Below are positions 24,824 to 36,901 of a DNA stretch of 64,000 nucleotides, piece after piece. The translations under genes and the position numbers were made by a program. How positions within the stretch are numbered: position 1 is the stretch's first letter; each line of letters opens with the position of its first letter. The notes below the pieces were generated by a model. The model saw only the letters and a program-made list of their open reading frames with translations, did no database searches and was not told the DNA's origin. Origin of the DNA: Crocodylus rhombifer (lineage: Eukaryota > Chordata > Crocodylia > Crocodylidae); assembly GCA_038503035.1 (NCBI GenBank), contig JAVSML010025229.1:340439-404438 (forward strand). The letters are read 5' to 3'.

Positions 24824-25363
24824 CAAGGGTTATCAACCTGTTCAGGACAGGGCATCCCTCCACCATTTGTTTTGATTGTGGCAGTACCCCAACTGATAAC
24901 CATCGTTGGCGCTGCCCCAACTTACCTCAAAGTTTTGTCAACCAGGTTCTGCTGCCTCCAAGTGAAAGTGCCCCAGGTCTACTACTGCACAGCAAGCCTG
25001 GGAAGAGCTGTGGCACATGAGTATGTCCCTCCTATGTTAAGAGTCTCTGAACGCAGATAGGGGTTGCATTATGCTGCATAGCCCTTCCCTGTCCACCCAA
25101 TCCCCAAAACAGGCACAGGGGTAGAACTGTCCTGGACACCTCTGTTTCTGGAAGGAACATGTGGGGGGTGGAGGGGTGGCACCAGACAGGAAGGGCTAAG
25201 CTACAGCATCAGTCAGCTTTTGCCTGCTTCAGGCTAATCAGACAGTCCTAATGCAGGAGGAGCATGTGGGGCAGTTTTAAATGGCCAGTGCTATCCCAGC
25301 AACAGCACCTGCATTGCAGCAACCCCTAACAATGTCTTGTAGTACCCTGGTTCAGAGCCACTG
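24824..25363. mobile_element. hAT-type nonautonomous element (540 bp)
   Basis: It starts CAAGGGTTATCAACC and ends CCCTGGTTCAGAGCCACTG, which are mutually inverted termini. The flanks GTTTAGAA (24816-24823) and GTTTATAA (25364-25371) match at 7 of 8 bases. It encodes no transposase. Confidence 0.75.
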
Positions 25364-26333
25364 GTTTATAAGGCTGGCACTTAACTATATTGATTCCCCC
25401 TACTTTGTCTGAAACTAAAAAGATGTCATGACAGAAGCAGGGCCTCCTCTTCAAGCTACATCTCAAAAAATAAAAATGAAAGTGACAGTTTCTCTTTGTA
25501 GTATAATCTCTAAATTGATCCTGTATTCAATCAACCTGTTACCCGAGAGGTTTTAGAAACTTTAACATGTATTATTATGCCTCCAGTGTAACACCTCAAG
25601 CCTGCTTACTAGAACTAAAACTAGCTTTTTACTCATGCTTTGTTATGATTTTAATTTGAGAAGGAAGAAAGCAAGCTAGAATACATTTTTGAGGAAAATA
25701 ATCCCACTTTTTGTCTACTGTGGCTAAATCTCAAGGCAAGTGAATGTTCCCTTCCAAATACCTAAAAAGGTTTATCTAAATGCTTATTTGTGTGCTCATA
25801 TCCTGCCCTACCCAGAAAGGTTCATACAATCTACACATTCAATATTACATCATGAAGCAGTCTTAATTTTGTCATATGTCTATATGCAGATGCATAACTT
25901 AGTCACACGCAACTGTATAAGATGAGTAATGTTGAGCACAATAGTTAAGTACAGACAGTCAAGAAGCCCAAGGCTGAATTAATTCAATTTTTGTAGGTTA
26001 GTCTAAACTGTGCAGATCCAACCACTAAGCAAGTGAACAGACAGTCACTTTTGATTCTGGAAATGCAGCCACATGCCTGCAGTGGCCCAGGCCAGAAGCG
26101 CTAGAGCAGACAGCTTGGGCGAAGGCTAGCCTCCCCACCCTGTGAGGGGGAATTTTGTACGGGAGGTGTGGGATGTTGAGCGACTGTGAGCTCATTTGAA
26201 TTTCAAAGGGATGTCAGACAGAAGTTTAATAAACCAATTTAACCTAAAATCAGTTAAGTCTGATATTATACCCATCCAGGTTCATCTTAAACCTGCTTTG
26301 GCCATTTTGAAGACACTATGTGCACTGAGCTTC

Positions 26334-27017
26334 TGTTGTGTTACAAATGTGAAGTGATCCCTTATGCGATTTATGTGGAATTTCTGTACCTAGCCAATGA
26401 GGCGCAGGCCTATAGCTAATACCGCAAAACAAAAGTAATGCTGATTGTAGCAGGCAAACTTAGTTATGCTAAGAGCCTTAGCATAAGTCTAGGCCTTCCT
26501 AGAATTAAGCAATAAAATAGCACAGAGTGCCTTATAAGGCAGTGGGAAAAAGTGAATGCTGTGACTGGTACCATGGGTGAACCAGGTACATCAGTTTCCC
26601 TAAAAAGGCATGGCACTAACAGCTGAATAGGATTGGAGTTCCTTGTCTAAAAAGATGAGGTAAGGAACTTGAGGACTGGCCAATTTGGGATAAGAAAGTT
26701 ATAAAAGTAACAGACAAACAAAGGGACAGCTGTATTCATGCTGTTACTCTAGGGAGATGAGGGACAGTCGTGGAATTTCTGCTTGAACTGCAGAAAAACC
26801 AGAAACAAATATCTCACACACCCACCAGAAGACCTGAAGCCAGTACCAAAAGTTGCTGCTGTGACATCTAAAAGGAGCCACTTGTCAGGTTGTATTACAG
26901 GGAGGAAACTTGTAATAGTGATTAGGGATTACTATTAAAGTTCACTTGCAGCCTCTCATCCAATTTGCTATCGTAAATCCTTGGGGGTCTCTGGCAAAAA
27001 GAATCCTACTGGTAACA
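26334..27017 (+). mobile_element. Probable solo LTR (gammaretrovirus/ERV1-like)
   Basis: About 680 bp starting TGTTGTGTTACAAATG and ending GGTAACA. A TATA motif TTATAAAA lies at 26699-26706, an ATTAAA signal at 26934-26939, and downstream a U5-like phrase AATCCTTGGGGGTCTCTGG. This U3-R-U5 order fits an LTR read left to right. No matching second LTR, primer site or viral genes are seen, and I could not confirm a target duplication. It lies in PTBP3 intron 2, antisense to the gene. Confidence 0.45.
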
Positions 27018-27130
27018 CTGATAATAAACTAGACTTTTTAAAATATTTGACTCCAGTTTCTTACTAAAACCTGCACAAGACTTAAATGTTAAGTGGGCCT
27101 GAGAACCAAATTCGCAGGAAAAAATATTAT

Positions 27131-27172
27131 ATACACACACACACACACAATATATTTTACACACACACATAA
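27131..27172. repeat. (CA)n microsatellite, interrupted
   Basis: Two ACACACAC runs separated by an AATATATTTT interruption. Confidence 0.85.
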
Positions 27173-27579
27173 TACGTCTCAACTAGAAACAATATATACA
27201 TCAAGCATCCCCATTACATTTTGGTAGATTAAATATGAAAACCAGCAATACCTTGTTTCTATACTAAGACCAGGGAAACAGAAATACTAATATGCATCAT
27301 AACCCTAAAGTTAATCTCCAACAAATAGAACTGCATGACATTTAGTCGGAAAAAAATTCACACCGGCTTGTAAAGAACAAAAGATTAATCGATGGGCACT
27401 GTTCACTATAAAATTATCGAAGGCTGAAATAAAGGTAGAGGACCATTGATTGCATAGACATAAGTAGCACAATAAAACATGATGTATATGAACATCAATA
27501 TGACATCAGCAAGAAATAAAATGTGTTCTAAATAAGGAGGGTAACAAGCGCATATGAAAGGATAGAAAAAGATTCCTAC

Positions 27580-27613
27580 CTTTAAACCGACTGCTATAAG
27601 ATCTGTAACAACA
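27580..27613 (-). CDS. PTBP3: PTBP3 coding exon 2 (34 nt)
   Basis: On the minus strand a T-rich tract ending CATACAG precedes a 34-nt open exon, followed by the donor GTAGGAATC. Joined to exon 1 (8 nt) it gives exactly 14 codons, MDGVVTDLIAVGLK, ending in phase 0. From memory, PTBP3 begins MDGVVTDLITVGLK, PTBP1 reads IVPDIAVGTK after MDG, and PTBP2 reads IVTEVAVGVK. The match is therefore best to PTBP3, with one difference (I/A for I/T). A 34-nt second coding exon joining in this phase is what I recall for PTB paralogs. The next expected residues (RGSDELL, then the RRM1 linker) were not found to the left, so exon 3 is presumed outside the window. A probable LTR insertion lies about 560 bp downstream in intron 2. 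Confidence 0.9.
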
Positions 27614-29747
27614 CTGTATGAAAAAAAAATGAAGAGAGAAAATGGAAAAAGTTAGAGAGCTAGTTATTGTAAAGACAGTGGTAAATAAGGTTAAGGAAGA
27701 AAGAAAAACATTGTTATAAATTATAAAAGAATGTGATGAATTGTGGAATGTTCTTTTTTTTGATAAAGGAAACTGGATAGTCTAATAATGCACAGTATGA
27801 AAAAAGCAGTTTCAGCTGATGGTATCAACAGCAAGTGAAAGCAAATTATCGTCAAATGCTGCATTAGAGTACATGCACAATTAGACATTTTTGCATTTCA
27901 TTCCATTACAAAAAAGAAATAAGACAAAGACAGGACAGTAAAGTTTGCCTCTCCCCTTCCCCTCAAAATACAGGTGTGGATTGAATAATTTTGAAATTCA
28001 AGTTTCTGCTGTTCTTAAAAACCAAACCAATGTGTTAATGGGTTTACAGAAGCAACAATGTTATATCCTATAAACTTTACTGGCTTACATCTGGAAAGTA
28101 TCAGAAAATACAAACTTTGGAAGAATCCTCAATTAAATTTACCCCTCCCTACCCATTGGGTAGAAAAAGGAGGGAGAGAGAAGGACTTCAAGGCATTTGA
28201 AAGCTTATCTAAGTATCCCAACCATGCATGCAGCTGGTCGCATAAACAATAAATCACTCAATTTTTTTTATGAATTATGATTTAACTGAGATTTAATGGT
28301 AAAAATCATATTTCACATGCAAACTAGACAACGTCATCATATTTTTAATACACCTACTACAGTTTAACAGCCCAAAGTCTGAGCCTTCTTTTCTTCTCGG
28401 CCATGGGTCTTCTACCCATGGCCAAAATTCATGGGTATTTATGCTGGAAAAGCAGGGCTTTGGCAAGCCATGCACTAAATACCACTCAAAAATTTTAAGC
28501 AACTCCGTTCATTCCATTTTGTATTCTTTACATACACACAATTTTATAAGAAACTGTATAATATTACCTTTGAAGCTGTCTAGGATTACTTATTTTTTAA
28601 CACGCTGTTCATATTGAAAACTGAATTATTAAAATTGGGCAACATTATGTTGCTATTAAATCCATTAGCAACTCGAATGATCTATAAAGGATACAGTGTA
28701 AATGGATACATATGAAACTGAATCATACTAGGATGTGCCTCTTCCCTCACATGAACAGCAAATGAATTTTGCTTATTTCAATACCTCTTATGATATTTAT
28801 TTAAAGAAATAAGTTTTTGCATGAACTCTTACCATAATGAACATACTTCTCTTGGCTATGATATTGAGAAGTGATCTTGCTTAAACTAAGTCTGTTTTTT
28901 ATACCATTTTTACAGAAAAGGTTACCAAAAAAAAAAAAAAAAAAAAAATCACACAACATAAGAACATTAAGATTGTAAAATAATGCTTTCTATAGTCAGG
29001 AAATACCCAGACAAATTTCACTTGCCCCTTGTAAGCCTCCATTGCATTACAGGAAATAACTGCATTATTACTGTCCAGTCCTTCAACAGCAAAGATTAGA
29101 TGCTGTGTAGTGGATGAGATTGGAAACAAGCCAACAGTGACAAGAGGCAAGGTTTCTACAGATCCACAGCAGATCCTGGTCTAAATGTTGGGGGAGGTTG
29201 GGGCAGGAGGAAGGAAGGGGGTATGCTGTGGTATGTATGCATGCGTGCATGCATATGTGCACACACAGAAACTATAAAATCAGGAAAAGACTTGCACTGA
29301 CCTAGACTGAAGTCTTAAAAATTCACATTGCTGAGGGACAAGAATTGGACCCTTAACACACAGAAGGAAATTACACAAGGAACAGGGTCCATGTTGTGCC
29401 CAACCTGCATGTGGAAGATTATTAATATTTGTATAGAGGGGGTGCCTATAAACTAACCAGCTTGGGACCCCATTTTTCTAGGCTTTGTATGACCAAAAAG
29501 GCAAGTCTGGAAGATGCAAATGCTCTCACTGAACATTAGAAGTGGTGGGGGAGGTGGTGGAATATTTCAGGTTATTCAATTTAAGGTCTTTAAAATTTTT
29601 AATTACCATACACAAAATAGATTTCTATATTTTGAACTGAGGGAGCAGTTACACTATACATAAATTCTCGTCTTGACAATTAAAAAGAACACCTTACATG
29701 TTGCATATTATCAAGCAAAGAAAGGTTCAAATTCAAAAGCAACCTAC
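27614..29747. other. Intron 1 segment next to exon 2
   Basis: AT-rich, unique. Contains an A22 homopolymer at 28927-28948 and no recognised gene. Confidence 0.4.
28927..28948. repeat. Poly-A homopolymer (22 A)
   Basis: Uninterrupted A run. No retroposed body was recognised upstream. Confidence 0.9.
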
Positions 29748-29755
29748 AATTATAG

Positions 29756-30879
29756 AAAAGGTGCACCGATATATAAGTGCCATATCAAGTCAAGGCTGAT
29801 ATCGGTTCTTTTTGGCAAGGGCAGCCATAATGTACCATTAACTATAATACACTCTCTGGCCAGGGCCCCTAGACACCATATGCATGCACCCAGATGTACA
29901 CATGCATCAAATGCAGCCAGGCAGCATGGAGAGCAGCTCCCTGCAGGTAAGCCTGTGGAGGGGAATGAGAATGGCAGGGCACAGATTGAGGCCCCCACAG
30001 TAAGGAAGGGAGTGGGGCAGGGCAGCAAATGGGACCTGGGGGGCCAAAGTGGGAAGCAGGACAGAGTCATGGGCAGCTCATCTGGGGGATCTGCATCCAG
30101 GTGCTTAAAAATGGCTGGGGGGCAGGGCACTTAACTAAAGCTCACTGAATGAGCTTTAGTTCAAGTGCCACCACCACTATTTTTAAGCACTGGGTCACTT
30201 TTACCTGGAGCAAAGTTGAGCATAGCGAAGGGCAGAGGTCAGCAGAGCTGAGTGGGACCAAGGGCAGAGGCAGGCTGCTCTCTGTGAGCTTTTCACCCTG
30301 CTGCCTTTGCCCTGGGGGTTGCACATAGGCCACGCCACATCTTCTGCTTGTCCAGCAATAGGAGGCACAGCTCTCCACCGCCACTGCTGCCAAACAGGCA
30401 GGAGATGTGGCACAGCCAGGACGCGGCTCCCAGTGCAAAGGCAGCAGGGCAAAGAGCCCTGAGTCCACAGCAGAAAACACACCTTTGCTCCTGCCCTTGC
30501 CCCTGCCCTGCTTGGCTCCACTCCAATGAGACTGAGTTTAAGCACCCCGCCACCATTTTCAAACACTAAGATGCTGATCCCCTAGACGAGCTTCCCACAG
30601 CTCAATCCTACTTCCTGCCCTAGTCCTGGGGTCCCAGGCCAGGGTTCACTGTCCTGTCCCAGCCCCACTCCATCCCTCATCTCGGAAGCCTCAATCTGTC
30701 CCCCTAAACCTCTTCCTCTCCACAGACTTACCTGCAGGATGCTGCCCTCCAGAACAGGGCCCCAAGCTGGGCTCAGCTGCATTCCTGTAAACTGGTTATC
30801 AGATAAATATCAACCGACACGCCTGGCGAATAATTGGCTATCAGTACCAGCCAACAAAACCTTTATTGGCACACCCCTA
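29756..30879. mobile_element. hAT-type foldback element (1,124 bp) with long inverted arms
   Basis: The left terminus AAAAGGTGCACCGATA and the inverted right terminus AGGGGTGTGCCAATAAAGG are the terminal repeats of a known reptile/vertebrate type. Flanks AATTATAG (29748-29755) and AATTACAG (30880-30887) match at 7 of 8. The arms extend far inward: the left phrase CTGCAGGTAAGCCTGTGGAG at about 29.94 kb is matched by the complement of TCCACAGACTTACCTGCAG near 30.72 kb. A smaller palindrome (30101-30190) sits inside. Confidence 0.75.
30101..30190. repeat. 90-bp palindrome inside the foldback element
   Basis: It begins GTGCTTAAAAATGGC and ends ATTTTTAAGCAC. The centre is CTAAAGCTCACTGAATGAGC, so the halves pair. 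It belongs to the same sequence family as the MITE at 38450-38552. Confidence 0.75.
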
Positions 30880-30887
30880 AATTACAG

Positions 30888-33800
30888 AATTGATGTATAC
30901 AATCCATAAACATCAGAACAGTGTTAAAACTGCTCTGTCAAACTTCAGTTTCAAAATTCTTAATACTACATCACTTCATATGTTTTCTGAATAACTGCTT
31001 GATATTTTTTTGAATAACTGATGTATAAAAGAAGTATTTTCAAAGTTTCAGAAATTACAAATTTGACTCCCATCCACTATTATGAAATAATTCCTACAGT
31101 TACAGGTTGTTCTTTTAAAACACAATCCTGCATTAAACTATATTTGAATAGAACCATATGCTTGTACAGAGCCCAAATGACTTATCTTAGGGTCCCTGCA
31201 CTTTCCTCATGTAGGATCTTACTTTAGACAGTTGAAATTGCAAATTCTCTTTTCCCACAAATCCCCATATTGTTCTTACCATCATGAAGCACCAGAAGAG
31301 AAGCATTAAAACTGAAGAGATTACAAAACTCCATATGCTGGAGGAGGATTTAGAACTGGGGTAGCCAACCTGTGGCACAAGTGTTGCAAACAGCCTGGGC
31401 AGCCTATGGATGTAGCACACTGGGGAGGGGAAGTGCAGTGCATCAGCAGATATGCAGGAAGGAGACAGCAAAGGAACAAACCAGGCAGAGAAAGGGGGTC
31501 AGCAAGAACATGGAAAAAGAGCACACAATGGGGGAAACCAACAGGACAGTGGAAGATCCAAAGAAAAGAATGATAGTGAAAAGCACACAAGTTATAGTTC
31601 AAAAGCAAAATCTGTACAAGTGGAGTGAAGTCAGGAAGGGAAAGAAAGCATAACAAAAAAAGGACTTTGTGATATGCATTACACACACATAAACAGTCAA
31701 GTGGGAGTGTTACAATTAAATGCAATACACAACTGCTATATTTCTTTATTTTGCAAGAATGGAGAGTTGGGTGACTATGACAAGTATTACACAATGACTA
31801 GAAGTCATTTGAGTTAATGTTTCCAGCCCTGGTTACACAGTTGAACTTACACAGCATTATATTCTGGGTCTACAATATGACTGGAGCCTATCCCACGTGG
31901 AGCACAACATTGTGCCCCACATCCTTGCAAAAAAGCAGAATAGCTTTGCAACATCGTGCTCTTCAGCATATGGAGGAAGGATGGTACACTTCAAGTCATT
32001 CACAGGTTTTGTTCTATAAATAGCCTCCTAGAAGGAGGTTTGCCACCTAAAGACAAAGAACAATTTAAAACTAGTCACAAATTTGTGAAAAGGGATCTTG
32101 GTTTAAGAGCAGGGCAAGTCTGACAACTGTTACTCCTACTTCAGTGTTATATTAGTTTCGAGTCCTTGTATTTAAAAAAGGCAGTCGTGCTTTAGTTAAA
32201 TGGAGAGATCTTGTAGGGATTACTGAATATACTGTCTGCCCGTGCAACTGTGTAATACTTCCCTCCTTAAACAGTCAGTTATTTTGATCCTACCACTCTT
32301 AAAATTTGTTGCTGAGTGATACTTATTGCCCCCCCAACTTGTCTAAATTCCATTGTGCATGCATCACATGTGAATGAAAGTGGCAGCAAGCTGAAGTGAC
32401 TTGGAGTTCTGTGATTAAGAAAATTTATCTCACAAAAGGCCTACAGACTAATAACTAGCATACAGACTAATGTGTGAGCACTCATTCTATCAGCTTTCAA
32501 AACAAAACTTAAGACAAGTGAAGTCAAATCTAGCAACCAAGGAAACTGTTGTCCCCCCCCCCCCCGATTTCTCAACTCCACAGAACAATATCAAAGATTG
32601 TTTTACACTTGAGTGTAAAACTTGATTTTCATGATTCTGAAACTGTGGGTTTTTATCTTCATATTTTATAGAAATAATACAGCTTTGATTAAGCAAATGT
32701 GGAAAACTAAGCTTGTGAGGATACAAAATCAAAATGAAAAATTAAAATTGTTCATATGGTAAATACTTTACTAATGTCGCATATAAAAATATCTCTGATA
32801 CTTCAGAGGGGGATATATTTTCAGACTGTGGGAAAACAGTCATTCTTCCTTAAAGAAAAAATAATGAGAATCTGATGCAGAAGTCAAGATTGAGATAAAT
32901 TATAAATATGATATTGTATGGAAACCATTTCTTGAGCTACACTTTACAAGTACGTTACGAGATCACGTTCTGTTTCTTTCAGGAGGACAAGCTAAAATGC
33001 CCTACCGGACTGCACATCAGTAGCTAGGGAGCTATCCTTTCAAAATTTCAAATTCTAGCTGACTGGTGCCTGGTTTCTAAGCCTGAATTTCCAAGGGAAA
33101 AAATTAACTTTAATAGCAGACTACATGAAACTATGGGTACAGATTCTACGTAATGGTCAAATGCCTGGAATAAGCTCTAAAAGAATTAAACATAGAGACT
33201 TACACTGCTCTAAGCATACTTAGATTATACAATTAATACTCCCTCTATCATATCCTGATGCAATTATGGCATAAATTTACTTTTAAAGGAAAATCTAGTT
33301 AAAAATAACTATTTGTCATAAAACCAGAAATGACTGCTACATATAAGCTCATGTGGTTGAGGTCAAGTGACATCAAAGGTGCACAACCTACAGCTCTATT
33401 TGTGTAAAAGGGAACTGTTGGCACATCGTGTTCTGTTTGATCACACACATTTGTACTTCCATGTCCTCCGCAAGTTTTTAACGACTGAAGTTTGGTAACT
33501 CTTAGGCCAAATTGCATGGTCAATCAAGAGTTAGAAAAAAGGCATAGTTGAAAAGAGGTTCCAGGAGATGGTCATCTTTTGTTAAAGATGTTACTATTTG
33601 GTACCTGTTGGTAGGTGCCAAAATTGTTATTTAAATCTGCTAATAGTACCCAGAACTTGAGATAGATATTTTTATGCTTTTTTACAATGACATCCCTACA
33701 ATGATTGAGAAATAGTTTAAATGATGAGTCCTCTACAAATCTAAGCAAAAAGTGTGGCCAACAGAGCTTTTGGAATTGTAGTTAATGAGTAATTATTGCA

Positions 33801-36279
33801 CCTTTAAAGACTTGAATATTTTGTGGAGCAGAATTCAAAAGGCTTCTCAGCTGAAGCAGCTGCAGCCAGAGATTGAACGCAGCAATGGATCCAGTCCAAT
33901 CAGTTCATTTGTATTATTCCTGTGTTTTTCTTTCGAGTGAAATAAGAATATTTAATTGCCCTATTTATTGGTATACACAAGAAAAATAAAAATCACACCA
34001 TTAATTATTGTTCCTTTAAAACAAGCCACTCAATCCAAAGCAAGTGAACTACAAATTTCCCCTTTCCTTCATTCATCTTGGACAATAAAAGCAGGATTTT
34101 GTTATGATGTCTGCCAGAGAGATGCAATGCTGCGAAGTTTAAATTCCATACGTTGTAAAAAGAACATTTACATTTGAAGAAAAAAAAAAGTTCTCATTCG
34201 AATTGGAACCTCAGCTATTGATATGCAGTTTAATATAATTCTGTCTTTAATAAACCTCAAGTTTGGGTATGGCTTAGCCTTAGTATCCATAGAAATGAAT
34301 CATGTGATCTTGTACCTAAACATTCATATTAGTTGCTATGAACATATTTAAGTTTCATTTCCCTCACAATGGAAAATGCAATAAGGAGATTGTTCAGAAT
34401 ATTTTCACAATTCAAACGTGCTATTATAAAGTTCTTACCAGCTCAGAAGTCAAATTATGTTAACATTGGATTTAATTTCAATTTTAAAGTTGTTCATTAT
34501 GCATTACTTAAAGCAAGAGTTACTTTATGATATTGCTTCACTGCCAACCAATTCTGAGGACACAACCTGAGTTACCTTAAAAGATTACATTTAGTATCTA
34601 CTCTCTGAAAAGGGTAGGCCTAGTTAAAGTACCTAACAACAAGGCACAATCAGTTGCAATGTAAATGTAGTCCAAATCAGTATTAACAGACCTATTATGC
34701 TTTAGCGCATAAAAAAGCTACTCGACCTCATTTAAAAAATAAAAATTCACCTTTACCTTGCCAAGCTGTATTCTGTTACTGGAGACTATGGGGTGTCACC
34801 CTTTATTTTAGGGTACTAATAAACTACTATTATATGCAAAAAAAGAATGTCCCACTGGTACCAATGTAGAAGAGTTTAATATTTAACAAAAAATAAAATT
34901 TTAGTCAAATGCCTACAATGTGCACACGCCATTCACTCCTTATACTAACAAGGTCACTGTCCTATTTGTGTTCAAAAAAATTTAAAATAGCTTTTTGAGT
35001 TCTACATCCAACTCATACCTCTGCCATTTTCTCTCCCCACCTTCCTGTTGAAACATTAAAATCTCCATGAACTAAAAAGACAAACTGATTACAAAGTCAT
35101 AGGAAATATAGATGAAAACAAGCCAGGAGCCACTCAGGCCAAATCTCTACTCAAGGCAGAATGAAAGGAGAAGGCAACTGCCTCCAAAAGGATTTGACCA
35201 AACAGAACATGCAGCTGATCTGGACCTGTTCCCATAACACCACAATAGCTTTTTTTAAAAAGGACAGGCACAGTCCTCTCAGATGAACCCAGACCTTTAG
35301 GACTCAGAGATCTTACTACTTTCCTTGAAAGGCAAATGGAGTATATCAAGGCACATATGGCTCAACCAACTCAGGCACTGCTAAGAGCTGTACCCAGGAC
35401 AGCATTTTCACTCAGCAGACACTTGAACCAGCTGAGCCACAGACCACACAAAGTGACACTTAAGAAAAAGCAAGTGTTAAGCAGAACTGGAGTTTCAATG
35501 TCTTAAGCAATTCCACAATTTCAAAAACTTTTCCCATCCTGAAATGGAACAAACATGTCAAAGTTTTCCAGAGAATCAAAATTTGGAAAAACAAATGAAC
35601 AAACAAAAAACCCTCTCTCTCTTATAAAATAAGAACATTTGTTACAAGCTCAGCTCTCTAAAATGTCGACACCTGAAGCAGCATTTTCAGTTCTGTGTCA
35701 AGTCAGAAAATCCCAAAACATCCTTATCAGAATGTTCCTTTCCACTGTCCAAAGTAATACAGTGCAAATGGACGTGTTCACAAAACGTTTAACATCTGAT
35801 GAATCTGTATTTTCAACAACCAACAACCCTATTTCCAGCCACTGCATTTCCCCCCTCACTGCTCTGCTACTACCACTGACAGTGGCACAGCAGGAGGAGC
35901 AGGGGTACCCAGGGCAGTTCAACGCAGCATGTTTCCTAACCTCTCTCCCATCACCTAGCTGCACTTTTTAAATTTTTTTTTACTTGCAGTTCTACAAGTG
36001 CTTTGAGACAGACAGAGCAACGGGTTAGTGCGGTGACCCCCCAGCAGCCTTCTCCAACTATTCTCCTGCCAGCTGAGGAGCTGTCACAGTCTATTTGCCA
36101 CCCCTTACCACCCAGCTAGCTGGCAATTGACACATCTCCCTCTCCTGTTTCACCTCAGGCAGACCTGGCGCTCCCCCGTGGCCGACTTCCTGTTTATAGA
36201 CCAGCAGGCAGCAGCAAGAGCAACCAGCAAGGGAAAAGCATTTCCAATCACCTCTTCCTATCCCAATAAGCAAGCCCCA
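30888..36279. other. Intron 1 between foldback element and CpG island
   Basis: Mostly unique AT-rich DNA. Contains a hAT-like left end near 31.36 kb (GGGGTAGCCAACCTGTGGC), a C13 run at 32553-32565 and an exon-like segment at 31280-31311. No coding gene recognised. Confidence 0.4.
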
Positions 36280-36893
36280 CGGGGGCCGGGGGTGCGGCTG
36301 CCACTCTAACTCCGGGCGGGGGGCAGGGGGGTGTGCTTAAATTTGGGTAATTCCATCCGTCCCCGCTGCTTACAGGAGAGGCAGCGGCTGCATGAGCCCG
36401 CAGCGAGGCAGGCACCAGGCGCGCGCGGGCATCGGGGTGCTAGCGGGACGGAGGCAGCAGGCCCGGCGGGGCGGGGCACCGGGGCCGCCTCCCCGCCCGG
36501 CCCAGCGGCCAGGCTGCAGGAAGAGGCCTCGACCCGCCCCGAAACTCGCGCCCCGCCCGGGCCGGGTGGGGGAAGGGAGGGGGGAGGGGGTGCGGATGGT
36601 TCTGCCCGGCCGCGCCGGCAAAGTTGCCCAGGGCCGGGGTCGGACTCATGGTACATCCCAGCATCGAGCCCCCTCGCCGCCCCCCCCGCGCCTTGGGTGG
36701 TGCCGTCCGCTGTCCCTCGCGCGCACACGGCGGGCGGCACCAACCGCTCCCCCGCGGTGGGGGCACCGCGGTGGGGGCACCTCAGCAACCGACATCCCCC
36801 CCCTTCCCCGGCCGGGCCCTGGGGGGGGGAGGGGGAGCCCCAGCGCCTCCCCGCGGCGGCTGCCCCGGGCCGGCGGGCGAGGCGGGCACTTAC

Positions 36894-36901
36894 CCATCCA
36901 T
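36894..36901 (-). CDS. PTBP3: PTBP3 coding exon 1 (start codon, codons M-D-G part)
   Basis: On the minus strand GCCATGG gives a strong Kozak start. The exon is ATG GAT GG and is followed immediately by GTAAGT (36888-36893), a consensus splice donor. These eight coding bases leave the reading frame two bases into codon 3. They join the 34-nt exon at 27580-27613 to read M-D-G-V-V-T-D. PTB-family genes are known to start with MDG encoded by a tiny first coding exon. PTBP3 is an RNA-binding splicing and mRNA regulator with four RRM domains, working mainly in the nucleus; none of the RRMs is in this window. The exon sits in a CpG island, as expected of a widely expressed gene. The 5' UTR length and transcription start cannot be fixed from sequence alone. 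Seen: ATG, donor and phase. Inferred: gene identity, from the joined exons. Confidence 0.85.

Larger units (their letters stand above)
1..27579 (-). other. PTBP3: PTBP3 intron 2 (partial; runs off the left edge)
   Basis: No PTBP3 exon was recognised left of exon 2, so the whole interval is read as intron 2, at least 27.5 kb long. It carries the nested LINE/CR1/LTR block (4.9-11.45 kb), a foldback element (12.6 kb), two adjoining hAT elements (14.5-15.2 kb), a MIR relic (24.6 kb), a 540-bp hAT element (24.8 kb) and a probable solo LTR (26.3-27.0 kb). The stretch from about 16.2 to 24.4 kb has few recognisable repeats. A diverged exon could have been missed by eye. Confidence 0.55.
27614..36893 (-). 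other. PTBP3: PTBP3 intron 1
   Basis: This is the 9.3-kb interval between the two recognised coding exons, bounded by GTAAGT on the exon 1 side and a T-rich tract plus CATACAG on the exon 2 side. It holds a 22-A homopolymer near 28.93 kb, a foldback hAT element at 29756-30879, and an exon-like segment with good splice signals at 31280-31311. The rest is AT-rich unique sequence. No other protein-coding segment was recognised. Confidence 0.75.

Noticed and set aside
27580..27613. PTBP1 or PTBP2 as the gene
   Set aside because: Residues after MDG match PTBP3 (VVTDLI.VGLK) better than PTBP1 (IVPDIAVGTK) or PTBP2 (IVTEVAVGVK).
35395..35465. tRNA-like A-box on the minus strand (TGGCTCAGCTGG)
   Set aside because: No convincing B box, no cloverleaf and no SINE body recognised. 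Left as chance or a very old SINE.
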